From the NCBI GenBank assembly GCA_034670025.1, contig JAXMOE010000001.1, forward strand, positions 558,001 through 622,000: a stretch of DNA of 64,000 bases. The letters are read 5' to 3'. Both the position numbers and the translations under genes were made by a program. Source of the DNA: PGYR01 sp034670025. Its GTDB lineage: Bacteria > Bacteroidota > Ignavibacteria > Kapaibacteriales > UBA2268. Under the pieces are notes generated by a model. It ran no database searches. It worked only from the letters and a program-made list of their open reading frames with translations, and was not told the origin of the DNA. Below are positions 8,482 to 17,911 of this stretch, in pieces (the stretch's first letter is position 1; the number at the start of each line of letters is the position of its first letter).

Positions 8482-9744
8482 ATGGCAAAATATGATTATC
8501 CAAAGATTGTAATTACCGGTTTGGGTGCTGTCACTCCAATTGGTAACAATCTTGATGAATACTGGAACGCTTTACTAGAAGGTAAGAGTGGTTCTGCTCC
8601 AATAACAAGATTCGATGCGTCTGAATTTAAGACAAGGTTTGCGTGTGAAGTAAAGGATTATGATCCAACTTTACACATGACCAAGAAAGAAGTTCAGAGA
8701 ATGGATATTTTCACTCAGTTCGCGCTTTCATCATCTGTTATGGCAGTTGAAGATGCTGGGATTGATTTTGAAAAGACTGACAAGAATAGAGTTGGAGTTA
8801 TTATTGGATCTGGGATTGGTGGTATGTGGACTTATCACAACCAACAAGAAAATCTTTACAAAAGAGATGGTAAACCAGATAGAATTTCACCTTTCTTTAT
8901 ACCTATGTTAATTTCAGATATAGCAGCAGGTCAAGTTGCAATAAGATGGGGACTGAAAGGTCCAAATTATGCAACAGTATCGGCTTGTGCTACTTCTTCT
9001 CATTCATTAGCTGACGCTCTTATGATTATGCAAAGAGGTGATGCCGATGTAATGGTTACTGGTGGTGCTGAAGCTGTAGTATGCCCTATGGGTGTAGGTG
9101 GTTTCAATGCGATGAAAGCATTATCAGAAAATAACGAAAATTATAAAGCAGCTTCTAGACCTTTTGATGCTGACAGAGATGGTTTTGTTATTGGTGAAGG
9201 CAGTGGTATATTAGTTCTTGAAACTGAGGAACATGCAAAGAATCGTGGTGCTAAGATTTATGCTGAAATCGCTGGTTTTGGTTTGACTGATGATGCGTAT
9301 CATATAACTCAACCTGCTCCAGGTGGTGAAGGTGCTGTTCGCTCTATGAATTTAGCAATGAAAGATGCGGGTATTACTGTTGATGATGTTGATTATATCA
9401 ATGCTCATGGTACTTCTACTCCTTTCAATGATAGGAATGAGTCAAATGCAATTGTTACAGTATTTGGTGATAGATCTAAGGATTTATTAGTTAGTTCGAC
9501 TAAATCAATGACTGGTCATTTACTTGGTGCTGCAGGTGCGATAGAAGCAATTGCTTGTGTGAAAGCTATTGCTGAAGGAATTGTACCTCCAACTATAAAT
9601 TACAACACTCCCGACCCAGAATGTGGCGATTTGAATTTTGTTCCTAACTCTCCGATAAAAAAGGAAATTAGGGCAGCTTTAAGTAATACTTTTGGTTTTG
9701 GTGGTCATAATGCTACTCTTTGTTTCAAAGCTTATGATGAGTAA
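8482..9744 (+). CDS. fabF: 3-oxoacyl-ACP synthase II
   Basis: 420 residues. Elongates acyl-ACP with malonyl-ACP. The nucleophile is Cys169 in VSACATSSHS; the two catalytic histidines are in NAHGTSTPFND and TGHLLGAAGA, and the C-terminus has NTFGFGGHNATL. The length and motifs are those of FabF rather than FabB. It starts 19 bases after acpP and ends just before the rnc start. Confidence 0.97.
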   Translation: MAKYDYPKIVITGLGAVTPIGNNLDEYWNALLEGKSGSAPITRFDASEFKTRFACEVKDYDPTLHMTKKEVQRMDIFTQFALSSSVMAVEDAGIDFEKTDKNRVGVIIGSGIGGMWTYHNQQENLYKRDGKPDRISPFFIPMLISDIAAGQVAIRWGLKGPNYATVSACATSSHSLADALMIMQRGDADVMVTGGAEAVVCPMGVGGFNAMKALSENNENYKAASRPFDADRDGFVIGEGSGILVLETEEHAKNRGAKIYAEIAGFGLTDDAYHITQPAPGGEGAVRSMNLAMKDAGITVDDVDYINAHGTSTPFNDRNESNAIVTVFGDRSKDLLVSSTKSMTGHLLGAAGAIEAIACVKAIAEGIVPPTINYNTPDPECGDLNFVPNSPIKKEIRAALSNTFGFGGHNATLCFKAYDE

Positions 9745-9750
9745 GAGTTG

Positions 9751-10539
9751 ATGAGAAAAAAACTAAATAAATTAATTAGTTCTATTTTCTCTGATGATAA
9801 TAAGTTAAAGAAATCCAACTTTGAGAAATATTTTGTCGAAGTTGGATTTTTCTCGTCTGAGCAAAAGAAAGACTTAGAAGTTAAAATAGGGGTATCGATT
9901 TCAAACTTTGCTTTTTTTGAACAAGCATTAACTCATCGTTCATACTTGCAAGTAGTTGACAAAAAAATATATTCTAATGAAAGGTTAGAGTTTTTTGGAG
10001 ATTCAATACTAGGAATGATAGTAGCTGAACACTTATTTTTGGAGCACGACGTTTTAGAGGGTGATTTGACAAAGATGCGTTCAGCAATTGTCAATAAAAA
10101 ATCATTAGCTTATTGTGCTATGAAATTAAAATTGGACAAGTTTGTATTACTTAGCTATGGCGCAAAAAAAGCGATGGAAAATGGGAGTAATTCGATACTT
10201 GCAGACACTGTAGAAGCAATTATTGGAGCAATTTATTTGGACAGTGGAATAGAGAATGCACGCTATTTTATTACAAAAATATATATACCAATATTAAACG
10301 ACAGTGAGTTGTTAGAAGATAAGAATTTCAAAAGTTTATTATTAGAGTATTTACAGAGTGTTGGACAAGAAGCTCCAATATATGACACACTGTCTGAGGA
10401 AGGTCCTGATCACGAAAAGAATTTTGTGGTTGGAGTTTATGCTAACAAAATACTGTTAGGAAAAGGTAAAGGAAAAAGTAAAAAATCTGCGGAACAAAAA
10501 GCAGCTAGAATTGCATTAAAAAAAATAAAAGAGCAATAA
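9751..10539 (+). CDS. rnc: Ribonuclease III
   Basis: About 262 residues from the ATG at 9751 (a TTG directly before it at 9748 also reads in frame). It cleaves double-stranded RNA in rRNA and mRNA processing. The RNase III signature reads NERLEFFGDSILG, followed by DTVEAIIGAIYLDSG with the second acidic metal ligands. The C-terminus is a double-stranded RNA binding domain (KSLLLEYLQSVGQEAP to KSKKSAEQKAARIAL). The first 35-40 residues form a lysine-rich extension. It is the last gene of the fatty-acid group, an order I associate with Chlorobiota; the next gene starts at the base after its stop. Confidence 0.95.
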   Translation: MRKKLNKLISSIFSDDNKLKKSNFEKYFVEVGFFSSEQKKDLEVKIGVSISNFAFFEQALTHRSYLQVVDKKIYSNERLEFFGDSILGMIVAEHLFLEHDVLEGDLTKMRSAIVNKKSLAYCAMKLKLDKFVLLSYGAKKAMENGSNSILADTVEAIIGAIYLDSGIENARYFITKIYIPILNDSELLEDKNFKSLLLEYLQSVGQEAPIYDTLSEEGPDHEKNFVVGVYANKILLGKGKGKSKKSAEQKAARIALKKIKEQ

Positions 10540-12003
10540 ATGGAAAAATTAATATTTGAAAAATCTTCACCTGGAAGAAAAGGTTATTCATTACCAGATT
10601 TGGAAGTTGATGGTATAGAAATATCAGATAGAATACCATCAGATTATTTGAGAAAGAATGCACCCGAACTACCAGAAGTAAGTGAAATTGAAGTTGCAAG
10701 ACACTTTCAGCATTTATCTCATCTGAATTTTAATATTGAGAAGGGTATGTATCCGTTAGGGTCATGTACTATGAAGTATAATCCTAAGGTTAACGAAAAA
10801 ATTGCAGCATTAGATGGGTTTGCAAACTTACATCCGTTTAGTAGGGATGAAAATGCACAAGGTGCACTACAATTAATGTATGAATTAGGTGAATGTCTTA
10901 AGAAAATAACTGGCTTGCCTGGTGTGTCGCTTCAACCCGCAGCTGGCTCACAAGGAGAACTAACTGGTATATTAACTTTTAAAAAATACTTTGAAAAAAG
11001 AGGGGAGACTCAGAGAGCCAAAATATTGATTCCTGATTCAGCTCACGGTACTAATCCAGCTTCAGCAGTAATGGCCGGTTTTTCTACAGTTAGTGTTAAA
11101 TCTGGAGATGATGGTAGAATAGATATTGACGATTTACGTGAAAAATGTAATGATGAAGTAGCTGGACTTATGCTTACTAATCCTAATACATTGGGCTTGT
11201 TTGAAACTGATGTTATTGAAATTGAAAAACTTGTCCACGGCTGTGGCGGGTTAATCTATATGGATGGAGCTAATTTAAACGCTTTACTTACTATTGCCAG
11301 ACCTGGTGAAATGAAATTTGATTGTGTTCATATCAATTTGCATAAAACATTTTCTACACCTCACGGTGGTGGTGGACCTGGAGCTGGACCAATTTGTGTC
11401 GGTGAAAACCTTAGGGAATTCTTACCAGTTCCTGATATCGAGAAGCATGGTGATGAATATAAATTAAATTATAATTTTCCTGATACAGTCGGTAAAGTAC
11501 ATACTTTTGGTGGAAACTTTGGTGTATTAGTAAGAGCATATACATATATTAGGATGTTAGGCGAAAAGGGACTAGAACGAGTAAGCGTTAATGCAGTTAT
11601 TAATGCAAATTATATACTCAGCCAAATTAAAGATGCTTATGAAGTGCCTTACCCCGGACATTGTTTACATGAGTGTATAATAAGTGGAAACTGGCAGAAA
11701 AGAGATGGTGTAACTACTAGAGACATAGCAAAGAGACTGCTTGATTTAGGATATCATGCTCCTACTATTTACTTCCCACTGGTTGTAAAAGAAGCAATGC
11801 TGATTGAGCCAACTGAGACTGAAAATTTAGAAAACTTGGATGGATTTATTGCTGCTATGTTACAAATTGCTAAAGAAGTTAAGGAAACTCCTGAAAAAGT
11901 ATTGGAAGCTCCTATTACAACTCCTTTGAGAAGATTAGACGAAGCTAAAGCAAACAGAGTTTTAGATATTAAATGGATAAAGGAAGAAGCAGTTACTGCA
12001 TAA
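10540..12003 (+). CDS. gcvPB: Glycine dehydrogenase (decarboxylating) subunit 2
   Basis: 487 residues, the size of the beta half of the split P-protein of the glycine cleavage system. It decarboxylates glycine using PLP and passes the aminomethyl group to GcvH. The PLP lysine is Lys269 in HINLHKTFSTPHGGGGPG. Other conserved parts are YPLGSCTMKYNPK and DSAHGTNPASA. The alpha half (gcvPA), gcvT and gcvH are not in the window. It starts directly at the base after the rnc stop, so it probably shares the transcript, and is closed by a strong terminator. Confidence 0.96.
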   Translation: MEKLIFEKSSPGRKGYSLPDLEVDGIEISDRIPSDYLRKNAPELPEVSEIEVARHFQHLSHLNFNIEKGMYPLGSCTMKYNPKVNEKIAALDGFANLHPFSRDENAQGALQLMYELGECLKKITGLPGVSLQPAAGSQGELTGILTFKKYFEKRGETQRAKILIPDSAHGTNPASAVMAGFSTVSVKSGDDGRIDIDDLREKCNDEVAGLMLTNPNTLGLFETDVIEIEKLVHGCGGLIYMDGANLNALLTIARPGEMKFDCVHINLHKTFSTPHGGGGPGAGPICVGENLREFLPVPDIEKHGDEYKLNYNFPDTVGKVHTFGGNFGVLVRAYTYIRMLGEKGLERVSVNAVINANYILSQIKDAYEVPYPGHCLHECIISGNWQKRDGVTTRDIAKRLLDLGYHAPTIYFPLVVKEAMLIEPTETENLENLDGFIAAMLQIAKEVKETPEKVLEAPITTPLRRLDEAKANRVLDIKWIKEEAVTA

Positions 12004-12029
12004 TTCATTTATAAAATACTTTTTATGTT

Positions 12030-12064
12030 AAGCCGATTATATAATATATTTTCGGCTTTTTTTT
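12030..12064 (+). terminator. Rho-independent terminator after gcvPB
   Basis: Stem AAGCCGA (12030-12036) with TCGGCTT (12052-12058), a 15-base AT-rich loop and a run of T to 12064. It ends the long operon that begins at 3726. Confidence 0.85.
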
Positions 12065-12080
12065 ATCAATAGGAGCATTT

Positions 12081-12611
12081 ATGGATTGGCTATACAAATC
12101 AACTGACCCATTATTTATAACTTTACTTAGTACATTTTTAATATTTTTCTCAATCGTTGCACTTACTAGAATCATTGGTCTTCGTTCTTTTGCAAAATTT
12201 ACTGCTTATGACTTTGCATTTACAGTAGCTATTGGTAGTATATTATCTTCTATTTTAACATCAAGTACAACTTTAGTCCACGGAATAACGGCTATAGGAA
12301 GTTTATTACTTTTAACTTTTATATTTTCAAAATTGCAAAGAAAGTTTACAGTAATAAATGATCTAATTTCTAATAAACCACTATTACTAATGGATGGAAA
12401 AGAAATATTAGAAGATAACATGAAAAAGGCGAGAATTGAAAAAACTCAATTAGTTTCAAAACTAAGAGAAGCAAACGTAGTTAATTATAATCAAGTTTAT
12501 GCAGTAGTACTGGAATCTACTGGCGATATATCTGTATTGCATAAAGCTTCTGTTGAGGAAGATGATAATTTTGATGATAGCATGCTTGAAGGTGTAAGAA
12601 GAAGACATTAA
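12081..12611 (+). CDS. DUF421 membrane protein (YetF/YcaP-like)
   Basis: 176 residues. Three N-terminal membrane helices are followed by a soluble domain. Family marks: LTRIIGLRSFAKFTAYDFAFTVAIGSILSS in the membrane part and the downstream KPLLLMDGKEILEDNMKKARIEKTQLVSKLREANV, which is the DUF421 cytoplasmic core. Some members (YetF) act in envelope or spore-surface functions in Bacillus, but the biochemical role is unknown. The acidic tail (EEDDNFDDSMLEGVRRRH) is a local feature. Preceded by AGGAG (12071-12075), five bases before the ATG. Confidence 0.85.
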   Translation: MDWLYKSTDPLFITLLSTFLIFFSIVALTRIIGLRSFAKFTAYDFAFTVAIGSILSSILTSSTTLVHGITAIGSLLLLTFIFSKLQRKFTVINDLISNKPLLLMDGKEILEDNMKKARIEKTQLVSKLREANVVNYNQVYAVVLESTGDISVLHKASVEEDDNFDDSMLEGVRRRH

Positions 12612-12624
12612 TATTCAAAAAATT

Positions 12625-13038
12625 ATGAAATTTGTAACATTAACATCTTTTGAAAATACAGTTGAAGCATATCTGCTGAAATCAAAATTAGAAAGCGAAG
12701 GTATTATTTGCTTTCTAAAGGATGAGTATATTACTAATTCGTATCAACAGTATAGTTATACTTTTGGTGGAGTTAAACTTATGGTTCGGAGCTCTGAATA
12801 TGCAGAAGCACTAAATATTTTAAATTTAATTGAAGATAACGCATTTATAGATTATGATAGGTTAGCTCTGAAATGCCCGAACTGTAACTCAGTTAAAATT
12901 CAAAGAAGAAAGTCTATAAGAAGTGTAGGTGGTATAATATCTTTACTAATAACTTTAATACTATCTGTGATAGCAATAAAACCAAAGTCATTATACAGAT
13001 GCAATAACTGTAGTACAGATTTTGAAACAAGTAATTAA
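12625..13038 (+). CDS. DUF2007-type protein with zinc ribbon
   Basis: 137 residues. The first about 75 residues match the DUF2007 putative signal-transducing fold (VTLTSFENTVEAYLLKSKLESEGIICFLKDE ... GGVKLMVRSSEYAEALNIL). A zinc-ribbon-like pair follows, CPNC at about residue 90 and CNNC near the C-terminus, split by a hydrophobic helix (ISLLITLILSVIAI). The combination suggests a membrane-attached regulatory or adaptor protein, function unknown. Its last 4 bases overlap the convergent murB gene. Confidence 0.72.
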   Translation: MKFVTLTSFENTVEAYLLKSKLESEGIICFLKDEYITNSYQQYSYTFGGVKLMVRSSEYAEALNILNLIEDNAFIDYDRLALKCPNCNSVKIQRRKSIRSVGGIISLLITLILSVIAIKPKSLYRCNNCSTDFETSN

Positions 13039-14045
13039 ATAATATTTACTTCAGGTACTAATTTAATTCCGAATATCAAATCAACTTTATCTATAACAAA
13101 ATCTGCAACATTAATTACTTCTGAGCTTGTGGCATTACCATAATTAACAAGAATTAATGCATGTTTTTCATATATACCTGCATTTCCTTTCTTGAAACCT
13201 TTTAACCCTGCATTATCAATTAACCAACCAGCAGACATTTTAATATTTCCGTCTGCTTGTTCAAATCCTCTTAAGGCCTGATATTTTTCCTTTAGAGCTA
13301 GAAACTCACTCTTTGAGATTATCGGATTTTTGAAAAACGAACCACTATTTCCTAAGATTTTAGGGTCAGGTAATTTATTTTGCCTGATATTGACAACAGC
13401 ATTAAAAATATTTTTAGAATTTATTTCTAATTTATTTTCATTTAAGTAGTTGTGAAGTTCTGTGTAAGACGTGTTGTGTTTATTCTTTTTACTCAATAAG
13501 TATGTAACAGATGTAATTACAAAATTACCTTTTAATTTATTTTTGAAAATAGAGTCTCTATATCCAAAATTACATTCTTGTTTAGAGTATTTCTCAAACT
13601 TACCACTTTCAAAATTAAACCCTTCCAAAGACACGAAATATTCTTCTTGTTCTACTCCATAAGCGCCAATATTCTGAATTGGAGCTGTCCCAACATTTCC
13701 TGGAATTAATGCCATATTTTCTAAGCCAATGAACTTTTCATTTACAGTATTCTCTACAAATGAATGCCAGTTTTCACCAGCTGATACTTTAAATAATGTT
13801 TCAGTATCAGAGAGTTTGTTCTTTTCAATTCCTTTTAATTTGATATGTAACACGTCTCCATCAAAATAATCCGGTAACAACATATTAGAACCGCCACTTA
13901 ATATAAGATACTTTCTATTAGAATTTAATTCAGAAAAATATTCTATTATATCTGTCTCAGATAAAATCTCTATGTATCTATCACATATTGACTTTATCCC
14001 AAAAGTGTTTTGAGCTTCTAAATTGTAATTATTACTTATTTTCAT
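13035..14045 (-). CDS. murB: UDP-N-acetylenolpyruvoylglucosamine reductase
   Basis: 336 residues, FAD enzyme making UDP-MurNAc from the enolpyruvyl precursor for peptidoglycan. Landmarks: NYNLEAQNTFGIKS at the N-terminus, the FAD-binding SGGSNMLL and ALIPGNVGTAPIQNIGAYG, the active-site Ser in GNSGSFFKNP, and a C-terminal SAGWLIDNAGLKG. The length and C-terminal extension resemble the E. coli type. The start codon lies only 7 bases past the foot of the fumC terminator hairpin, leaving no room for a separate promoter in between. Confidence 0.95.
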   Translation of the reverse strand: MKISNNYNLEAQNTFGIKSICDRYIEILSETDIIEYFSELNSNRKYLILSGGSNMLLPDYFDGDVLHIKLKGIEKNKLSDTETLFKVSAGENWHSFVENTVNEKFIGLENMALIPGNVGTAPIQNIGAYGVEQEEYFVSLEGFNFESGKFEKYSKQECNFGYRDSIFKNKLKGNFVITSVTYLLSKKNKHNTSYTELHNYLNENKLEINSKNIFNAVVNIRQNKLPDPKILGNSGSFFKNPIISKSEFLALKEKYQALRGFEQADGNIKMSAGWLIDNAGLKGFKKGNAGIYEKHALILVNYGNATSSEVINVADFVIDKVDLIFGIKLVPEVNII

Positions 14046-14046
14046 A

Positions 14047-14080
14047 ATAAAAACCCACTCTTTTTATGAGAGAGTGGGTT
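14047..14080 (-). terminator. Terminator of fumC / leader hairpin of murB
   Basis: A 10-bp perfect stem (AACCCACTCT at 14052-14061 with AGAGTGGGTT at 14071-14080) with a 9-base loop. On the minus strand it is followed by TTTTTATT and then immediately by the murB ATG. It looks like a strong intrinsic terminator. Confidence 0.85.
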
Positions 14081-14103
14081 GAAATAAATTAAAATATTTT
14101 ATA

Positions 14104-15498
14104 CTACTTAATATTAGGTGAAATCATATCTTCAGGTCTAACCAATTTATCAAATTCATCAGAAGTCAATATTTCTAATTCAATAGCGGACTCTTTGAGA
14201 GTGATACCTTTCTTATGGGCATTTTTTGCAATCTTAGCAGCATTATCATATCCAATGTGAGGATTCAATGCAGTAACTAACATCAATGATTTTGATAGAT
14301 ACTCTTCAATCTGTTCTTTATTTGGTTCTATTCCCACTGCACAGTATTTATTAAACATTCTACAAGTGTCAGCTAATAAACGAGTACTTTGTAAGAAATT
14401 ATAAATCATAACTGGTTTAAATACATTGAGCTCAAAATTACCTTGGCTCCCTGCCAGATTAATTGTTGCATCATTACCCATCACTTGAGCAGCAACCATT
14501 GTCATTGCTTCTGATTGAGTAGGGTTCACCTTGCCAGGCATAATTGATGAACCTGGTTCATTTTCAGGGATAAATATCTCAGAAAGTCCAACTCTTGGAC
14601 CAGATGCCATCCATCTAATATCATTTGCTATTTTCATTAATGATGCTGCTAAAGTTTTTAAAGCTCCATGAGCAAATACAATAGCATCATGTGCAGATGA
14701 TGACTCAAATTTGTTAGGAGCTGTTACAAATGGAAGCCCTGTTATTTCAGCAATATTCTTTGCTGATAATTCAGCGAATTTAGGATGTGAATTAAGCCCA
14801 GTACCTACTGCAGTGCCACCAAGGGACAATTCATACAATCCTGGTAATACTAAATTTATTCTCTCTATTGCTTTATCCAATTGTTTAACATAACCGGAAA
14901 ACTCTTGGCCCAATGTCAAAGGAGTTGCATCCATCAAGTGAGTTCTACCTGACTTTATTATATCCTTAAATTCTTCTGATTTGTTTTGAAGAGTAACTCT
15001 AAGTTCAGCTAAAGCAGGCAATAAGTAATTGTTTAATTGTTCAGCAGCAGAAATATGCATAGCAGTTGGGAAAGTATCATTCGAGCTTTGAGACTTATTT
15101 ACATCATCATTTGGATGTATAGGATCTTTACTCCCTAAAGTACCACCAGCGTATTCAATCGCTTTGTTTGCTATTACTTCATTACTGTTCATATTTGATT
15201 GTGTACCAGAACCAGTTTGCCAAATTGATAGAGGGAAATGCGAGTCCAAATCGCCATTAATAACATCGTTAGCTGCTTTTTCTATTAAACCTAACTTCTT
15301 ACTATCTAAAAGTCCAAGTTCTTCATTTGCTTTAGCAGCACCAAGTTTCAAAATACCCATAGCTCTAATTATTTCTCTTGGCATTTTCTCTATACCAATT
15401 TCAAAGTGAATTAATGATCTTGCAGATTGTGCACCATAATATGCATTTGCAGGTACATTTATTTCGCCCATTGTATCTTTTTCTACTCTAGTTTTCAT
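14104..15498 (-). CDS. fumC: Fumarate hydratase, class II
   Basis: 464 residues. Interconverts fumarate and malate in the TCA cycle, oxygen-stable class II type. Key motifs: SGTQSNMNSNEVIANKA, SQSSNDTFPTAMH, the substrate site GRTHLMDATPLTLGQEF, GGTAVGTGLNSHP and the flexible catalytic loop GSSIMPGKVNPTQSEA. It has a good ribosome binding site (AAGGAAA) and a downstream terminator. It is divergent from the PEP/pyruvate-binding gene at 15588. Confidence 0.97.
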   Translation of the reverse strand: MKTRVEKDTMGEINVPANAYYGAQSARSLIHFEIGIEKMPREIIRAMGILKLGAAKANEELGLLDSKKLGLIEKAANDVINGDLDSHFPLSIWQTGSGTQSNMNSNEVIANKAIEYAGGTLGSKDPIHPNDDVNKSQSSNDTFPTAMHISAAEQLNNYLLPALAELRVTLQNKSEEFKDIIKSGRTHLMDATPLTLGQEFSGYVKQLDKAIERINLVLPGLYELSLGGTAVGTGLNSHPKFAELSAKNIAEITGLPFVTAPNKFESSSAHDAIVFAHGALKTLAASLMKIANDIRWMASGPRVGLSEIFIPENEPGSSIMPGKVNPTQSEAMTMVAAQVMGNDATINLAGSQGNFELNVFKPVMIYNFLQSTRLLADTCRMFNKYCAVGIEPNKEQIEEYLSKSLMLVTALNPHIGYDNAAKIAKNAHKKGITLKESAIELEILTSDEFDKLVRPEDMISPNIK

Positions 15499-15528
15499 TT
15501 TTTCCTTTTTTTTGATATTTTATAATAG

Positions 15529-15536
15529 CAAATTTA
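15529..15536 (-). promoter_or_regulatory. Possible -7 box for fumC
   Basis: Read on the minus strand this is TAAATTTG, an exact TAnnTTTG match about 30 bases before the fumC ATG. The expected upstream element is only TTT, not TTG, about 21 bases further on, so the match is partial. Confidence 0.4.
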
Positions 15537-15587
15537 CAAAATCAAAACAGATGTGTAAAATAATACTAATATTTATAGTGATTTGAT

Positions 15588-17909
15588 ATGAAAGAAAAGA
15601 AAGAAAGAGTACTCCCGACAAAGCCAGAATGGAAAATTATATTAGATCACCTAGTGTATCAAGATAATTCTGTTCTCTATAAATTATGTCGTAAGATGAT
15701 AATTCATTTAGAGAGAATGAAAATACCTGAGATTTATTTTTTAATTGAAGAGTTGAATCCATCACTTACTGATGATAATCAATCTCAATCAGTTGGTCCT
15801 AACTGGCCAAAACCTAAAGGTAACCCATTAATACCAAGAGAGATCATAAAAAAGGTATTTGATATTGCTGATAAGTATATACCAGACGATGAATTAACTC
15901 AACAAATTACTCAATGGCTACACAAGGAGAAGTTATCTAACTTATCTAAAGTGCTAGAAAAGAGACAAGCACCTTTAGTAGATGTTATTGATGCTCTGAA
16001 GACGTATTTTCAGCATGGTGGAAGTAAAGAATTTACAAGTGTAGATGAAAGAATTGGTGTAAGAGTGGCTATTATCTACAGATTCTTAAGTGAAAATTTA
16101 AAGTATATCAATATTGCTAAGCACTATATAACATTAATGGCTATTGAAAAAATCTTTGAAAGATTTTTAGGACCTGCTTATGGCTATGGTAAAGTAGGTG
16201 GTAAAAGTGCAGGTATGATTTTAGCAGCACAAATTCTTGATGTAAAAAAACAAAAAATACCAGTTCTGGAAAATGTAAAAACACCTAAAAGTTGGTTTTT
16301 AACTTCTGATGGAATACTTGAATTTATAAATTACAACGCTTTAGACGAGTTTAACTATGTTAAATATCAATCTTTAGAGAATATCAACTTAGAATATTCA
16401 TTTATAGAATATGTATTTAAAAATTCAAAGTTTACTCCCGAAGCAATCAATGCGTTCAATATAATATTAGATGATTTGGAAGGAAAGCCAATAGTAGTGC
16501 GTTCATCATCATTACTCGAAGACAGTTTTGAAGCCGCATTTACTGGAAAATATAAATCCTTATTTATATCTAATGTTGGGACAAAAGAAGAAAGATTAAA
16601 TTCGCTCACAAATGCCATTGCAGAAGTTTATGCAAGTACATTGGGTCCAGACCCAATTCAGTACAGAAAGCAGCAGGAGTTGTTAGATTTTAGGGAAGAA
16701 ATGGCTGTTCTAATACAGGAAGTTGTAGGTAGTCAGTTAGGTAAATACTTTCTTCCATCTTTTGCAGGTGTAGCTATGAGCCACAACGAATTCAGATGGT
16801 CAACAAGAATAAAGCGTGAAGATGGAGTAATTAGATTAGTAGCTGGATTGGGAACTAGAGCGGTTGACAGAACAATTGATGATTATCCTAAGTTAATTTC
16901 ACCTGGTGCACCTGGTATTAAGATTAACCAGACAGTTAAAGATACAATTAGGTATTCACAGAATAAAGTTGATGTCATTAACTTAGAAACAAATAAGTTT
17001 GAGTCCGTTAAATTTGAAGATGTTATAGATGATTGTAATGGAAATTATCCAAGCTTAGAGAAGTTAGTATCATTTATCAGAGGACAAACTATTGTAGATC
17101 CTGTTAGTTCCTTTGTTGACTTCACAAAAGAAAATTTTGTAATTACATTTAACGGACTTGTAAATAATACAGACTTCATTCTAAAGTTAAATACAATCTT
17201 AAAAGAACTTTCTGAGGCATATAAGAGTCCAGTTGATATTGAATTTGCATCAGATGGAGAAACTATCTATTTACTTCAATGTCGTCCGCAAACACAATTT
17301 GGTGTGGAAGGACAAGTGCAAATCCCTGCGGATGTTGAAGAAGAACAGAAAATTTTCTCCAGTGATAAATATATAAATAATGGTAAGTTCGAAGACATAG
17401 ATTTTGTTGTTTATGTTGCATCTGAAGGTTATGCTAATTTAGAAACAGATGAACAAATGAGAGAAGTTGGTAAGATTGTAAGTAAATTAAATCAGATATT
17501 ACCTGAAAGAAGATTCATACTAATTGGACCAGGAAGATGGGGGAGTAAAGGCGATATCAAGCTTGGAGTTCCTGTAAATTATAGTGATATTAATAATGCA
17601 GCTATGTTAATAGAAGTTGCTAGAAAGAACAAAGACTATGTACCAGAATTATCTTTTGGAACTCACTTTTTTCAAGATTTAGTTGAAGCAAATATTAAAT
17701 ATTTACCTCTTTATCCTGATGAGGATAATAATATATTCAACGAGAAATTCTTCATGAAAACTCCTAATAGTCTATCGCAATTCTTAAACGGGGTAGAAGA
17801 TTATGAAGATACTATTAGATTGATAAATGTAGAAAACTTCAAACGAAATGGGCGACTAAATATATTTATGGATAGTGGCAAAGGTAAAGCATTAGCATTT
17901 GTCAAATAA
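15588..17909 (+). CDS. PEP/pyruvate-binding domain protein (PPDK_N only)
   Basis: 773 residues. Residues 1 to about 195 are a helical region I do not recognise. From about 199 to 568 it is a pyruvate-phosphate dikinase/PEP synthase ATP-binding domain: GYGKVGGKSAGMILAA, the arginine motif PIVVRSSSLLEDSFEAAFTGKY, and the terminal DIEFASDGETIYLLQCRPQ. The phosphohistidine swivel domain and the TIM-barrel PEP site of true dikinases are absent. The last about 200 residues form another conserved part (ERRFILIGPGRWGSKGDIKLGVPVNYSDI). It therefore cannot be a complete PEP synthase. It could be an ATP-grasp kinase or a subunit of a split enzyme; substrate unknown. Confidence 0.8.
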   Translation: MKEKKERVLPTKPEWKIILDHLVYQDNSVLYKLCRKMIIHLERMKIPEIYFLIEELNPSLTDDNQSQSVGPNWPKPKGNPLIPREIIKKVFDIADKYIPDDELTQQITQWLHKEKLSNLSKVLEKRQAPLVDVIDALKTYFQHGGSKEFTSVDERIGVRVAIIYRFLSENLKYINIAKHYITLMAIEKIFERFLGPAYGYGKVGGKSAGMILAAQILDVKKQKIPVLENVKTPKSWFLTSDGILEFINYNALDEFNYVKYQSLENINLEYSFIEYVFKNSKFTPEAINAFNIILDDLEGKPIVVRSSSLLEDSFEAAFTGKYKSLFISNVGTKEERLNSLTNAIAEVYASTLGPDPIQYRKQQELLDFREEMAVLIQEVVGSQLGKYFLPSFAGVAMSHNEFRWSTRIKREDGVIRLVAGLGTRAVDRTIDDYPKLISPGAPGIKINQTVKDTIRYSQNKVDVINLETNKFESVKFEDVIDDCNGNYPSLEKLVSFIRGQTIVDPVSSFVDFTKENFVITFNGLVNNTDFILKLNTILKELSEAYKSPVDIEFASDGETIYLLQCRPQTQFGVEGQVQIPADVEEEQKIFSSDKYINNGKFEDIDFVVYVASEGYANLETDEQMREVGKIVSKLNQILPERRFILIGPGRWGSKGDIKLGVPVNYSDINNAAMLIEVARKNKDYVPELSFGTHFFQDLVEANIKYLPLYPDEDNNIFNEKFFMKTPNSLSQFLNGVEDYEDTIRLINVENFKRNGRLNIFMDSGKGKALAFVK

Positions 17910-17911
17910 TA

